Assembly: GCA_965214475.1 (NCBI GenBank)
Contig: OZ243953.1
Location: forward strand, 1,364,001-1,428,000
DNA from: SIRX01 sp965214475
GTDB taxonomy: Bacteria > Actinomycetota > Rubrobacteria > Rubrobacterales > Rubrobacteraceae
Direction: 5' to 3'
DNA length: 64,000 bases
The translations under genes were made by a program, and so were the position numbers. Below, piece by piece: positions 19,290 through 27,119 of the stretch; positions within the stretch are counted from its first letter, which is position 1, and each line of letters opens with the position of its first letter. The notes under the pieces were generated by a model, which saw only the letters and a list, made by a program, of their open reading frames with translations, searched no databases and was not told the DNA's origin.

Positions 19290-19321
19290 AGAGAGGCCGG
19301 GTTTTCCCGGCCTCTCTTTTT
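19290..19321 (+). terminator. Rho-independent terminator of the formaldehyde dehydrogenase gene
   Basis: A GC-rich perfect stem (GAGAGGCCGGG with CCCGGCCTCTC) closes a TTTT loop and is followed by a run of five T. It lies 23 bp after the stop codon. Confidence 0.95.
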
Positions 19322-19347
19322 GCTGTTGGGCCATCACGAAACGCTGC

Positions 19348-19353
19348 TATCAT
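19348..19353 (+). promoter_or_regulatory. -10 box TATCAT, leaderless start
   Basis: TATCAT ends 6 nt before ATG 19360, and no ribosome binding site is seen. A TTGGGC 16 nt upstream may be the -35 box. Confidence 0.45.
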
Positions 19354-19359
19354 TAGCAC

Positions 19360-19992
19360 ATGGAGACGGTAAAAAGTCCGGCTGAACAGAGGATTATTCT
19401 ACGAAACGTTAGCTGGGAGACCTACGAGTCTCTGCTGACGGGCCACGAGAGCAGTAGCGCGCCGCGCTTTACGTACGATCAGGGGGAGATGGAGATAGTG
19501 AGCCCGTCGCCGGAGCATGAAGCGTACAATCGCAGCATCGCGCTACTCGTCGAATCCGTGGCTGAAGAGTTGGGCATAGACGTGTACGACCTGGGCTCCA
19601 CGACTTTCAGGCTTGAAGACCTCGAACGCGGCTTTGAGCCGGACTCCTGTTTTTACATTCAAAACGAGGAGCAGATTCGGGGCAAGGACCGGATAGACCT
19701 TATTGTTGATCCTCCGCCGGACCTGGTGATCGAGGTAGACATAACCAGTCCTTCGATAAACAAACTTCCTATCTACGCCCAACTAGGAGTACCCGAAGTC
19801 TGGCGTTACGATGGAGAGAAGCTGGAGGTCTTGAAGCTTGAAAACGGCAACTACGTCGAGGCTCAGGAAAGTTCCGCCCTCCCCTCTCTAACTGGTTCGG
19901 TTCTCACTGAACTCATAGAACGTAGCAAATCTTTAAGGCGAACGGTTTGGCTCCGGGAGGTGCGCCGTAAGACCCGGGAACTGTCTGGCTAG
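19360..19992 (+). CDS. Uma2-family (DUF820) putative endonuclease
   Basis: The 210-aa protein of the PD-(D/E)XK nuclease fold shows the family signatures FTYDQGEMEIVSPSPEHE near residue 40, FEPDSCFYI at ~105 and PDLVIEVDITSPS at ~125, the last containing the E-x-D active-site pair. Uma2 proteins are often multicopy in actinobacteria and cyanobacteria, and their function is not established. It converges tail to tail with the 72-aa gene at 19994, with one base between the two genes. Confidence 0.88.
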   Translation: METVKSPAEQRIILRNVSWETYESLLTGHESSSAPRFTYDQGEMEIVSPSPEHEAYNRSIALLVESVAEELGIDVYDLGSTTFRLEDLERGFEPDSCFYIQNEEQIRGKDRIDLIVDPPPDLVIEVDITSPSINKLPIYAQLGVPEVWRYDGEKLEVLKLENGNYVEAQESSALPSLTGSVLTELIERSKSLRRTVWLREVRRKTRELSG

Positions 19993-19993
19993 G

Positions 19994-20212
19994 CTATTCG
20001 CCGCGGCGGACTTTGTAGCCGATCTGCTGTAGCTGGGCGAGCAGCCGCAATTCGGCGGCCTCCGCGTCTTCGCCGTCCAGGTATTTGAGCGGCACGTTCA
20101 TGACCTGCTCGTCGCCGAGCCTGCCGAAGTAGATCTCGATCTGCTCTTCCATCCGCTTTACTTTTGCTTCTGGATAGCGTCCAACGTTTGGCAGTCCACT
20201 TAGTCTAAACAT
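19994..20212 (-). CDS. Hypothetical protein, 72 aa
   Basis: I do not recognise this protein. It is a small soluble, acidic-to-neutral protein: RLGDEQVMNVPLKYLDGEDA followed by a helical end with IGYKVRRGE. The start is ATG 20212, or possibly the internal MEEQIEIYFG. It converges with the Uma2 gene. Codon choice resembles that of its neighbours, which supports it as a real gene. Confidence 0.5.
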   Translation of the reverse strand: MFRLSGLPNVGRYPEAKVKRMEEQIEIYFGRLGDEQVMNVPLKYLDGEDAEAAELRLLAQLQQIGYKVRRGE

Positions 20213-20267
20213 CCTGGCTTCATATTAGCGTACCTAGATTATCTGCGATGCTAAACTCAAAAGCGAG

Positions 20268-21134
20268 ATGCTAGAGAAGCAAAACACTAAACGGCGCGGC
20301 AGCAAGACAAAAACCCGCGTAACGATTTTCGAGGCCGAATCAAAGCGTCGGAGACCAGACACGCTCGCCACCGAAGAGCCGATGGAGATAAGGCTCGTAA
20401 CCGGGAATGAAACTCAGACCGTTGCGGTAACTATGCGGACGCCGGGCGCGGATTTCGAGCTCGCGGCAGGCTTTCTCTACGGCGAAGGGATCGTAACTTC
20501 GCGAGACGACATCCGCCGGATCAGCTACTGCGTTGACCCCGAAGTCGACGCCGAGCAACAGTACAACATCGTAAACGTGGAGTTAAGGCCCGGCCTGAAC
20601 TACGACATTCGTTCTCTGGAGCGGCATTTCTACACCACGAGCGCTTGCGGAGTTTGCGGAAAAGCCAGCCTGGAACAGCTAGAACTTCGTGGATGCCCGG
20701 TAGTTCCGCCCGGCCCCGAAGTGTCGGCACAGACGATCTACACGCTGCCGGATAAACTCCGGCAGACGCAGCGTCTCTTCGACTCCACCGGCGGTCTGCA
20801 CGCGGCGGCGCTCTTTGACTGCGAGGGAAAACTACTCGCAGTCCGCGAAGACGTGGGCCGGCACAACGCCACGGACAAGCTCATCGGGTGGGCGTTACTC
20901 AAAGGGAAGCTTCCGCTAAACGAGCACGTCGTTATGGTTAGTGGGCGGAGCAGCTTCGAGATTCTGCAGAAGTGTCTCACCGCCGGGGTTCCTATCGTGT
21001 GCGCCATCTCCGCGCCCAGCAGCCTCGCGGTGGACGTGGCCCGCGATTTTGGGATGACGCTCGTAGGTTTTTTGCGGGGGAAGAAGTTTAACATCTACGC
21101 CGGGTCCGATAGGGTGGTCGTCGAGGATCAGTAA
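20268..21134 (+). CDS. fdhD: Formate dehydrogenase accessory sulfurtransferase FdhD
   Basis: FdhD passes sulfur from a cysteine desulfurase to the bis-MGD cofactor of formate dehydrogenase, without which the enzyme is inactive. The 288-aa protein has the catalytic Cys pair in TSACGVCGKAS, FELAAGFLYGEGI near residue 65, REDVGRHNATDKLIG at ~205 and the SGRSSFEI segment. Length is close to E. coli FdhD (277 aa). It lies between the two Sec-containing formate dehydrogenases and should serve both. A terminator follows 30 bp after the stop. Confidence 0.97.
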   Translation: MLEKQNTKRRGSKTKTRVTIFEAESKRRRPDTLATEEPMEIRLVTGNETQTVAVTMRTPGADFELAAGFLYGEGIVTSRDDIRRISYCVDPEVDAEQQYNIVNVELRPGLNYDIRSLERHFYTTSACGVCGKASLEQLELRGCPVVPPGPEVSAQTIYTLPDKLRQTQRLFDSTGGLHAAALFDCEGKLLAVREDVGRHNATDKLIGWALLKGKLPLNEHVVMVSGRSSFEILQKCLTAGVPIVCAISAPSSLAVDVARDFGMTLVGFLRGKKFNIYAGSDRVVVEDQ

Positions 21135-21163
21135 CGGGGCTCGGAGTGTTTTCTATCCAAGAT

Positions 21164-21201
21164 GAAGGGCTGGGTGCGTATCAGCGCATCCAGCCCTTCG
21201 T
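21164..21201. terminator. Bidirectional terminator hairpin
   Basis: A long stem (GAAGGGCTGG..GTGCG with CGCATCCAGCCCTTC) lies between the convergent fdhD and the transporter operon and can end transcripts from both sides. The T-run is short on either side. Confidence 0.75.
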
Positions 21202-21221
21202 ATCTCGGTATTGTTTCTGAT

Positions 21222-21365
21222 CTAGCCGGTAAACAGAGCTACGATGTTACCGAACGTACGGTAGAGCGCCCAGATCAGGGGTATGGTCACGTAAGCCCAA
21301 AACGCGAAGAACAGGGCCTTATTGTTGCTCGCGCTGTGCGTCTCCTGTTGTTGGTTTTCTGCCAT
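21222..21365 (-). CDS. MFS transporter small subunit, 47 aa
   Basis: This small gene lies immediately downstream of the OFA-type transporter on the same strand (15 bp apart) and was too short for a length cut-off of 60 codons. The product has a polar N-terminus (MAENQQQETHSASNN), then a hydrophobic helix (ALFFAFWAYVTIPLIWALY) and a short end. An AAGGGAG before ATG 21365 is a good ribosome binding site. Proteins of this kind are known as small subunits next to oxalate/formate-type MFS transporters; what they do is not established. Position and composition make this a confident call. Confidence 0.8.
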   Translation of the reverse strand: MAENQQQETHSASNNKALFFAFWAYVTIPLIWALYRTFGNIVALFTG

Positions 21366-21380
21366 TCTGTCTACTCCCTT

Positions 21381-22739
21381 CTAAGCCTCTGCCGGTTTGC
21401 CGCTTGAGCTGCCGCTGGAGACGGCTTCTTTCTGATCTTCCTCAGAGTCCATGTGGTATTTCGGGTCTACCGGTTTTATGAGCAGGTTGCAAACCAGGCC
21501 AACCACTAGGAGGCCGGCCATGATAAACATGGTCACGTTGTAGGCGTTCGCCGGGGCGACGCCGGCATTTATCTGGGCCTCGCGGATGTAGTTGACGAGG
21601 ACCGGACCCAGTACGCCCGCGGCGGACCAGGCCGTCAAAAGGCGGCCGTGGATGCCGCCGACGTATCTGGTGCCGAATATATCGGCCAGATAAGCCGGTA
21701 TGGTCGCAAAGCCGCCCCCGTACATGCTGATAATAAGTCCGTAAGCGAACACGAAGAGGATCAGGCTGCCCATGGCAGAGCCAACGAGCGGCACGATGGC
21801 GTAAAGGGCGGCACCGAACGCGAAGAACACGAAGTAGGTCATCTTGCGCCCGATGTAGTCCGAAGCCGAGGACCAGAAAAAGCGTCCGACCATGTTGAAG
21901 ATGCTCAGTAGGCTGACGAAGCCCGCCGCGGCTGCGGCGGTGATGGCCCCTCCGAAGGTCTCCTGGATCATTACCGAAGCCTGTCCGAGCACCCCGATAC
22001 CCGCCGTAACGTTGAGGCACAGTACCGCCCATAGCAGCCAGAACTGCGGGGTCTTGAGCGCCGTATCTATATGGACGTCGTTCTGGGTAACCATACCGTC
22101 GTCCTCGTCATTGGCCTCTTCCGGGTCCCAGCCTTCGGGTTGCCAGTCGGGGGCCGGGAGCCGGATCGCAAACGCCCCCAGCGACATGGACAGGAAGTAG
22201 ATCACACCCATAACTATGAACGTCGGCGCCACGCCGACGGAACTGTCGGTACTAAAAAAGTTCATGAAAGCGATTGCGAGTGGGGCGCCGATCAAGGCGC
22301 CGCCGCCGAAGCCCATGATCGCCATGCCCGTAGCCATCCCGCGGCGGTCGGGGAACCACTTGATCAGGGCCGACACCGGCGACACGTAGCCCAGCCCGAG
22401 CCCGATACCGCCGAACACCCCGTAACCGAGGTAGAGCAGCCAGATCTGGTGCGTCCAGACCCCGAGTGCTGAAACAAGGAACCCACCACCGAAGGCGCAG
22501 GCAGCCGTGAACATAGTCGTTCGCGGACCTACGTCTTCCAACCATTTTCCGCCAATAAACGCCGTTATCCCGAGAACCAGGATTGAGATACTGAAGATCC
22601 AACCGAGGGTGGCGAGGCTCCAGTCATCCGGGGCCGACTCGTTTATCCCAATCACCCTGGAAAGCGGTCCGTTGAAGACGCTGAAAGCGTACACCTGTCC
22701 TATCGAAAGATGCACCGCCAGTGCCGCAGGCGGTATCAT
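21381..22739 (-). CDS. OFA-family (oxalate/formate antiporter-like) MFS transporter
   Basis: A 12-helix major facilitator. NRW precedes MIPPAALAVHLSIGQVYAFS, and the family loop motifs GPRTTMF and PDRRGMATGMAIMGFGGGA are present. A charged insertion after helix 6 (PEEANDEDDG) and a polar C-terminus are seen. It likely moves formate, oxalate or a related carboxylate; its place between fdhD and a formate dehydrogenase favours formate. The frame stays open to 22874. The conserved NRW lies before ATG 22739, and GGAGGTGA lies 13 nt before it, so a start a little upstream (GTG near 22813) is possible. The 47-aa subunit gene follows. Confidence 0.88.
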   Translation of the reverse strand: MIPPAALAVHLSIGQVYAFSVFNGPLSRVIGINESAPDDWSLATLGWIFSISILVLGITAFIGGKWLEDVGPRTTMFTAACAFGGGFLVSALGVWTHQIWLLYLGYGVFGGIGLGLGYVSPVSALIKWFPDRRGMATGMAIMGFGGGALIGAPLAIAFMNFFSTDSSVGVAPTFIVMGVIYFLSMSLGAFAIRLPAPDWQPEGWDPEEANDEDDGMVTQNDVHIDTALKTPQFWLLWAVLCLNVTAGIGVLGQASVMIQETFGGAITAAAAAGFVSLLSIFNMVGRFFWSSASDYIGRKMTYFVFFAFGAALYAIVPLVGSAMGSLILFVFAYGLIISMYGGGFATIPAYLADIFGTRYVGGIHGRLLTAWSAAGVLGPVLVNYIREAQINAGVAPANAYNVTMFIMAGLLVVGLVCNLLIKPVDPKYHMDSEEDQKEAVSSGSSSGKPAEA

Positions 22740-22862
22740 CCACCTGTTGTAGTCACCTCCAACAGTTATTCGCTCTTTAGAAAAGAAGCCGCCGTCGCTA
22801 ATAACTCCCCCTTCCACAGTTCCGCCTACACCAAGACCAGAAACATAATAAATGCCCGATCC

Positions 22863-22882
22863 ATTGTGTATCAAAACACAAT
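22863..22882. promoter_or_regulatory. Rex-like operator between transporter and fdhF
   Basis: A perfect inverted repeat ATTGTGT-N6-ACACAAT. It fits the Rex operator frame TTGTG-N8-CACAA and, less well, a CRP/FNR-type site. It lies in the divergent region between the OFA transporter and the second formate dehydrogenase, so a redox-sensing regulator may control both. The regulator gene is not in the window. Confidence 0.5.
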
Positions 22883-22982
22883 TTGCAAAGTCCAGTCAAC
22901 AACCTATCCAGATCCACCGATACAACGTAGGATAGAATGGTTTCAGAACGAGTCGAGAAGAACCAGGAAAGGGGCGGTGGGT

Positions 22983-25178
22983 TTGACTACCATAACTGCC
23001 GAGGGAACGGAACAGGCAAACGAAACGAGGGAAGCCGCCACTATCTGCGGTTTCTGCGGCGTAGGCTGCGGCCTGAGCATCACGGTCGAGGACGGCGTCA
23101 TAAGCAAGGTCACGGGTGATAAGAGCAACCCTTCCAGTAAGGGCGAGGCTTGCATAAAAGGCCGCGAGGGCTGGCGACACCTGTACAGCGACGGACGGCT
23201 GACACGTCCCCTCATCCGCAAGAACGGCGAGCTGGTGCCGGCTTCTTGGGAAGAAGCCCTGGACCTCGTGGCGAGCAAGATGACGGAGATCAAGGACGAG
23301 CACGGCGGCGACGCCTTCGGCGTATTCAGTTCTTCGCGTTCGTCGAACGAATTAAACTATCTTTCCGGGAGATTTATAAGGCAGGTGTTAGGGGTAAGCA
23401 ATATAGACAGTTGCAACCGTGCTTGACACGCTGCCAGCGTCACCGGTCTGGTGGCAACGTTTGGGGCGGGCGGGGCGACTACTTCCTACGAGGAGTTCGA
23501 GAACACCGACCTTATAATCTGCTGGGGCAGTAACACGATGGAGTGTCACCCCATCATCTACAACCACATGCGGCGCGGGATCAAGAACGGCGCCAAGATG
23601 GTGCTCATAGATCCCCGCAAGATCGACCAAGTGAAGAAAGCCGACAAGTGGCTCCCGGTAAACGTCGGCACCGATATCTGCCTGGCGAACGCGATGGCCC
23701 ACGTCATTATCGAGGAAGACCTCTACAACAAAGAGTTTGTCGACCGGGCAACGGAGAACTTCGAAGCGTACAAAGAGAAAGCCGCTGGTTACACGCCGGA
23801 GTACGCCGAAAGCATAACCAACGTTCCGGCAGAGGACATCCGCGAAGTTGCCCGGATGTACGCCACCGCCGATAAAGCCATCTTGAACTGGACGCTGGGC
23901 ATCACCGAGCACCACAACGGGGCCGACGCGGTATTTGCCTTGATCGGGCTAGGGCTTTTGACCGGCCATGTCGGCAAGTACGGTAGCGGCCTGAACCCGC
24001 TACGCGGACAGAACAACGTGCAGGGCGGCGGCGACATGGGAGCTCTCCCAAACCGCATGGTCGGCGGCTGGCAGTGGAATGACCCGAAGGCGCACGAGCT
24101 CTTTGAGAAGGTTTGGGGAACGTCGCTGCCGGAGAAGGTCGGCATGAACCAGACCGAGATGATGGAGGCCGTCGAGAACGGCGACCTCCGGTGCATGTAC
24201 GTCATCGGGGAGAACCCGGTTCAGTCAGACGCCAACGAGCACCATCACGAGCACCTATTCTCAAAGCTGGACTTTCTGGTCGTGCAAGACATCTTCTTCA
24301 CCAAGACCGCGAGCATGGCGGACGTGGTGCTACCGGCCGCGGCGAGTTGGGCCGAGACCGAGGGTACGGTCGTCAACAGCGAGCGCCGGATACAGCGGGT
24401 GCATCAGGTCGTGGAGCCTCCGGGTGAGGCCCGCCCGGACGAGTGGATCGTGCAGGACATTGCCAACCTGATGGACGCCGGGTGGGAATTCGAAACCGCC
24501 GAAGACGTATGGAACGAAGTCCGCCGGCTCGCCCCGAATTTCTCCGGCATTAGCTACGAGCGCATAGAGGAATCCGGCGGCATTCAGTGGCCGTGCCTCG
24601 ACGGAAGCGAAGAGGAAATCTCCGACAACACACCCAAGGAACAACTCGCAGCCGGTGTCGAAGGAGCCGAAGAGAGCGGCCTTACTCCGGTTGTCGAGGA
24701 CATCGTGGATAATGACGGCCCCGGTACGTTGTTCTTGCACGCTGAGCTTTGGGAGGATGACGTAAAGAACAAGGCGCCGTTCCACCCCGTGGATCACGAA
24801 GGTCCGGTAGAGACGCCGGATGAGGAGTATCCCTTCCAACTCACCACGGGCCGGCGGCTCGCCTTCTACAACACGGGCACGATGACCCAGGACTACAAAA
24901 AGGTCAAAGACCCGGAGGAGTTGTTGGAGATCTGCGAGGAAGACGCAGGGAAGCTCGGCATCGAAAACGACGAGTTCGTGCAGGTGAGTTCCCGGCGCGG
25001 CACGGTCCCGACGGTCAAGGCCCGCGTAACCGATAGGGTGCGGCCTGGGCTATTGTTCATGGGATATAGCTTCCCGGATCAGGTCCCGACCAACGTCCTG
25101 ACCATCAACGCCATAGATCCCCAAACAGGAACCGCTGAGCTGAAGGCCTGCGCGGTAAACGTAGAGCCTGCAACATAG
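22983..25178 (+). CDS. fdhF: Selenocysteine-containing formate dehydrogenase, FdhF-like
   Basis: The 731-aa bis-MGD enzyme oxidises formate. One in-frame TGA at 23424-23426 (codon 148) sits at the active-site position: SNIDSCNRA-U-HAASVTGL, as Sec140 of E. coli FdhF (715 aa). A SECIS hairpin follows. The N-terminal [4Fe-4S] motif is CGFCGVGC, and the later motifs (LICWGSNTMECHP, LIDPRKID, GLNPLRGQNNVQGG) belong to the family. TTG 22983 has AAGGGG 8 nt upstream; GTG 22977 is closer to it. No partner subunit is adjacent, so it may use ferredoxin or a diaphorase encoded elsewhere. It lacks a Tat signal and should be cytoplasmic. A reader that treats TGA as stop sees two genes. Confidence 0.93.
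23424..23454 (+). promoter_or_regulatory. Bacterial SECIS element of fdhF
   Basis: After the UGA come 13 nt, then the stem UCACC / GGUGG (one U-G pair) closing the loop GGUCU. Spacing and loop are identical to the element in the first formate dehydrogenase and to E. coli fdhF. Confidence 0.9.
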
Positions 25179-25187
25179 AAAAGGTCT

Positions 25188-25224
25188 GGAGAGGGCTCTT
25201 TGCGGGTCGCCTCCTCTCCGTTTT
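25188..25224 (+). terminator. Terminator of fdhF
   Basis: The stem GGAGAGG / CCTCTCC encloses an 18-nt loop and is followed by GTTTT. It begins 10 bp after the stop codon. Confidence 0.75.
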
Positions 25225-25235
25225 CTAAAGAGAAT

Positions 25236-25571
25236 CTAAATCCCCGCAGGTCTTGAGAGGACGACCTGCACCTTTTCGGTAGTCATCAAGCCCTTGTCTA
25301 CTATTGAATCCAGCCGGGGTAGGACGGCTTCTATCTTCTCCGTCCTGTCGACGGCTATCACCATCACGGGGAGGTCCGTTGAGAGGTCTACGATTCTGGC
25401 GGTGTGTATGTGTTTGTGTGCGCCATAACCCTCTATACCGTGTATGACCGTGGCGCCCGCGATCCCCTCTTCGAGCAAGACTTCCACAATAGCCCGGTAG
25501 AGAACTTTGTGATCGTGCCGAGAGGAGTCTCCCGTATAAACGGTTAGTTTAGTAGCCTCGACCGGCTCCAC
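25236..25571 (-). CDS. DUF190 family protein
   Basis: The 111-aa PII-like DUF190 protein starts VEPVEATKLTVYTGDSSRHD and has the signature GIAGATVIHGIEGYGAHKHIHT. It is a frequent partner of CrcB fluoride channels; its function is unproven. Its GTG start overlaps the crcB stop by one base (TAGTG), and the AGGAGGT needed for its translation is formed by the last codons of crcB, so the two are tightly coupled. Confidence 0.92.
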   Translation of the reverse strand: MEPVEATKLTVYTGDSSRHDHKVLYRAIVEVLLEEGIAGATVIHGIEGYGAHKHIHTARIVDLSTDLPVMVIAVDRTEKIEAVLPRLDSIVDKGLMTTEKVQVVLSRPAGI

Positions 25572-25948
25572 TACATACCTCCTATAAAGCGTCCAACTAC
25601 TACACCGAGATAAACGAAGACGAGCCCCAGGGCGAGCTGTCCGAACATATTCAGGAACGTAGCGAAGATTGCGCCGCCGGTTATGAGTTGTAGAGATTCG
25701 TAGCTGAAGCTGGAGAAGGTCGTGTATCCGCCGAGTATCCCCACGGCTACCAACAATCGGGCCTCAGCCGGTAGGCTACCGCCTTCCACGAGCACGAGTA
25801 CCATACCTATAAGGAATGAGCCCGAAATATTCGCGAAGAACGTACCCCAGGGAAAATCCGTACCCAACCAGCTCGCCATCCAATTGCTTACCAGATACCG
25901 GGCCGAAGCGCCGATTGCGCCGCCCAGCGCAACATATATTACGCTCAC
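25571..25948 (-). CDS. crcB: CrcB/Fluc fluoride channel
   Basis: This 125-aa membrane protein with four hydrophobic helices belongs to the CrcB family, dual-topology fluoride-specific channels that export F- from the cytoplasm. Signature segments are GGAIGASARYL, PWGTFFANISGSFLIG and GGYTTFSSFSYES, the last two with the Asn and Phe residues that line the pores. Only one crcB is seen, so it would act as a homodimer. The start is GTG 25948. I looked for a fluoride riboswitch upstream and found none. Confidence 0.95.
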   Translation of the reverse strand: MSVIYVALGGAIGASARYLVSNWMASWLGTDFPWGTFFANISGSFLIGMVLVLVEGGSLPAEARLLVAVGILGGYTTFSSFSYESLQLITGGAIFATFLNMFGQLALGLVFVYLGVVVGRFIGGM

Positions 25949-26163
25949 CCGTTAGCCGTTCTTGAGTGCACAACCATCAGCTATACGCAACTGCATCTCG
26001 TAGACCACAATCTCCACTATTTTCGGCAAACATATCCGGGTAGCGTAGCAAAGAGGAGCCAACGGTACACCTTTGGAAGTCTCTCGTGTTGCTTCTAGAT
26101 CGTCACCCCCCTAGAATGCCTTGCTATAGGGTGTAGTAGCTAGGCGGCTTAGGAGGAATGTAC

Positions 26164-26649
26164 ATGAATGATTTGCAGCCTCTAAAGTTCCATCGGATTC
26201 TTGTTCCCGTCGACGAATCTCGGCCCTCGCATAACTCTCTCGCGGTTGCAGCGAGGATGGTGCGCAGGTCGGACGCTACGGTCGTGCTGGCGCACGTGGC
26301 CGAGATGAGCTACTCCCAGGACCGCGATGAGATGCTAGCTACCTACGGTGAACACACCGTCGAGGACTTCCGCAAGTACGGCGAAGACCTGCTAAAGAAC
26401 ACCGCCGAGAGCGAGACTTTCTCCAGCCTGGAAGTCGAAACGGAGACGATGTTCGGGGACCCGGCGCGGGCACTTCTGGACCTCGCCGAAAGGGAAAACA
26501 TCGACGCTATCGTCATGGGAAGCCACGGGCGCGGGACCTGGGGGACGATGCTCATGGGCTCGGTTAGCCAGCGCGTCGTACACGAGGCCAAGGTCCCGGT
26601 AGTCATCGTTCCGCCACACCTCGAACGGGCCGAAGAGGTGGGTTCGTAA
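26164..26649 (+). CDS. Universal stress protein (UspA family)
   Basis: The 161-aa single Usp domain carries the strand-1 motif RILVPVDES, the nucleotide-binding pattern GSHGRGTWGTMLMGSVSQRV (G-2x-G-9x-G-S/T type), and the final strand VPVVIVPP. Usp proteins of this ATP-binding type act in stress survival. An AGGAGG at 26151-26156 fits ATG 26164 with 7-nt spacing; the earlier ATG 26158 is too close. It stands alone, about 130 bp before the symporter operon. Confidence 0.92.
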   Translation: MNDLQPLKFHRILVPVDESRPSHNSLAVAARMVRRSDATVVLAHVAEMSYSQDRDEMLATYGEHTVEDFRKYGEDLLKNTAESETFSSLEVETETMFGDPARALLDLAERENIDAIVMGSHGRGTWGTMLMGSVSQRVVHEAKVPVVIVPPHLERAEEVGS

Positions 26650-26780
26650 GCAATATTTGCGGCCAAGAACATTCGCATTTTCGTATGCTATAGTGCGGCT
26701 GGTTTCGCTAGAGAGGGGGGAATATAGGAGGAGCGTCGCGCCAACTGAAGTCAGTACGCAACGTAGGGAGAGGAGAGTAA

Positions 26781-27119
26781 ATGGATCGACAACGCGAAGA
26801 GTGGGTAAGGATCGAGCGCACCAGTGCTTTCAAGGAGCTTATAAGAAGCAAGAAAGCATTCATCATTCCCGCAACCATCTTCTTTATGATTTTCTACTTC
26901 ACGCTGCCGTTTCTAACGGCTTTCACCACGGTATTGAACTTCTCGGTGATCGGGGCGATAACCGGGGCTTACGTCTACGCTTTCGCACAGTTCATAATGA
27001 CCTGGGTACTGGCGCACATCTACCTGAGCCAGTCGAATAAGTGGGATGATCTGGTAGACGAGGCGCGCCGGCAGGCGGCGACTTCGGATTCCGGAGAGGG
27101 GGAAGCGACAAATGGGTAA
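26781..27119 (+). CDS. DUF485 (YjcH-type) membrane protein
   Basis: The 112-aa protein has two membrane helices (IIPATIFFMIFYFTLPFL and FAQFIMTWVLAHIYL) and the family start RIERTSAFKELIRSKKAFI. YjcH-like proteins are encoded next to ActP acetate permeases and are thought to be their partner, with unknown mechanism. It overlaps the symporter gene by 8 nt. A GGAGAGGAG lies before ATG 26781. Confidence 0.9.
   Translation: MDRQREEWVRIERTSAFKELIRSKKAFIIPATIFFMIFYFTLPFLTAFTTVLNFSVIGAITGAYVYAFAQFIMTWVLAHIYLSQSNKWDDLVDEARRQAATSDSGEGEATNG

Noticed and set aside
25949..26100. Fluoride riboswitch upstream of crcB
   Set aside because: The conserved GGNGATGG and closing pseudoknot sequences are absent on the relevant strand.
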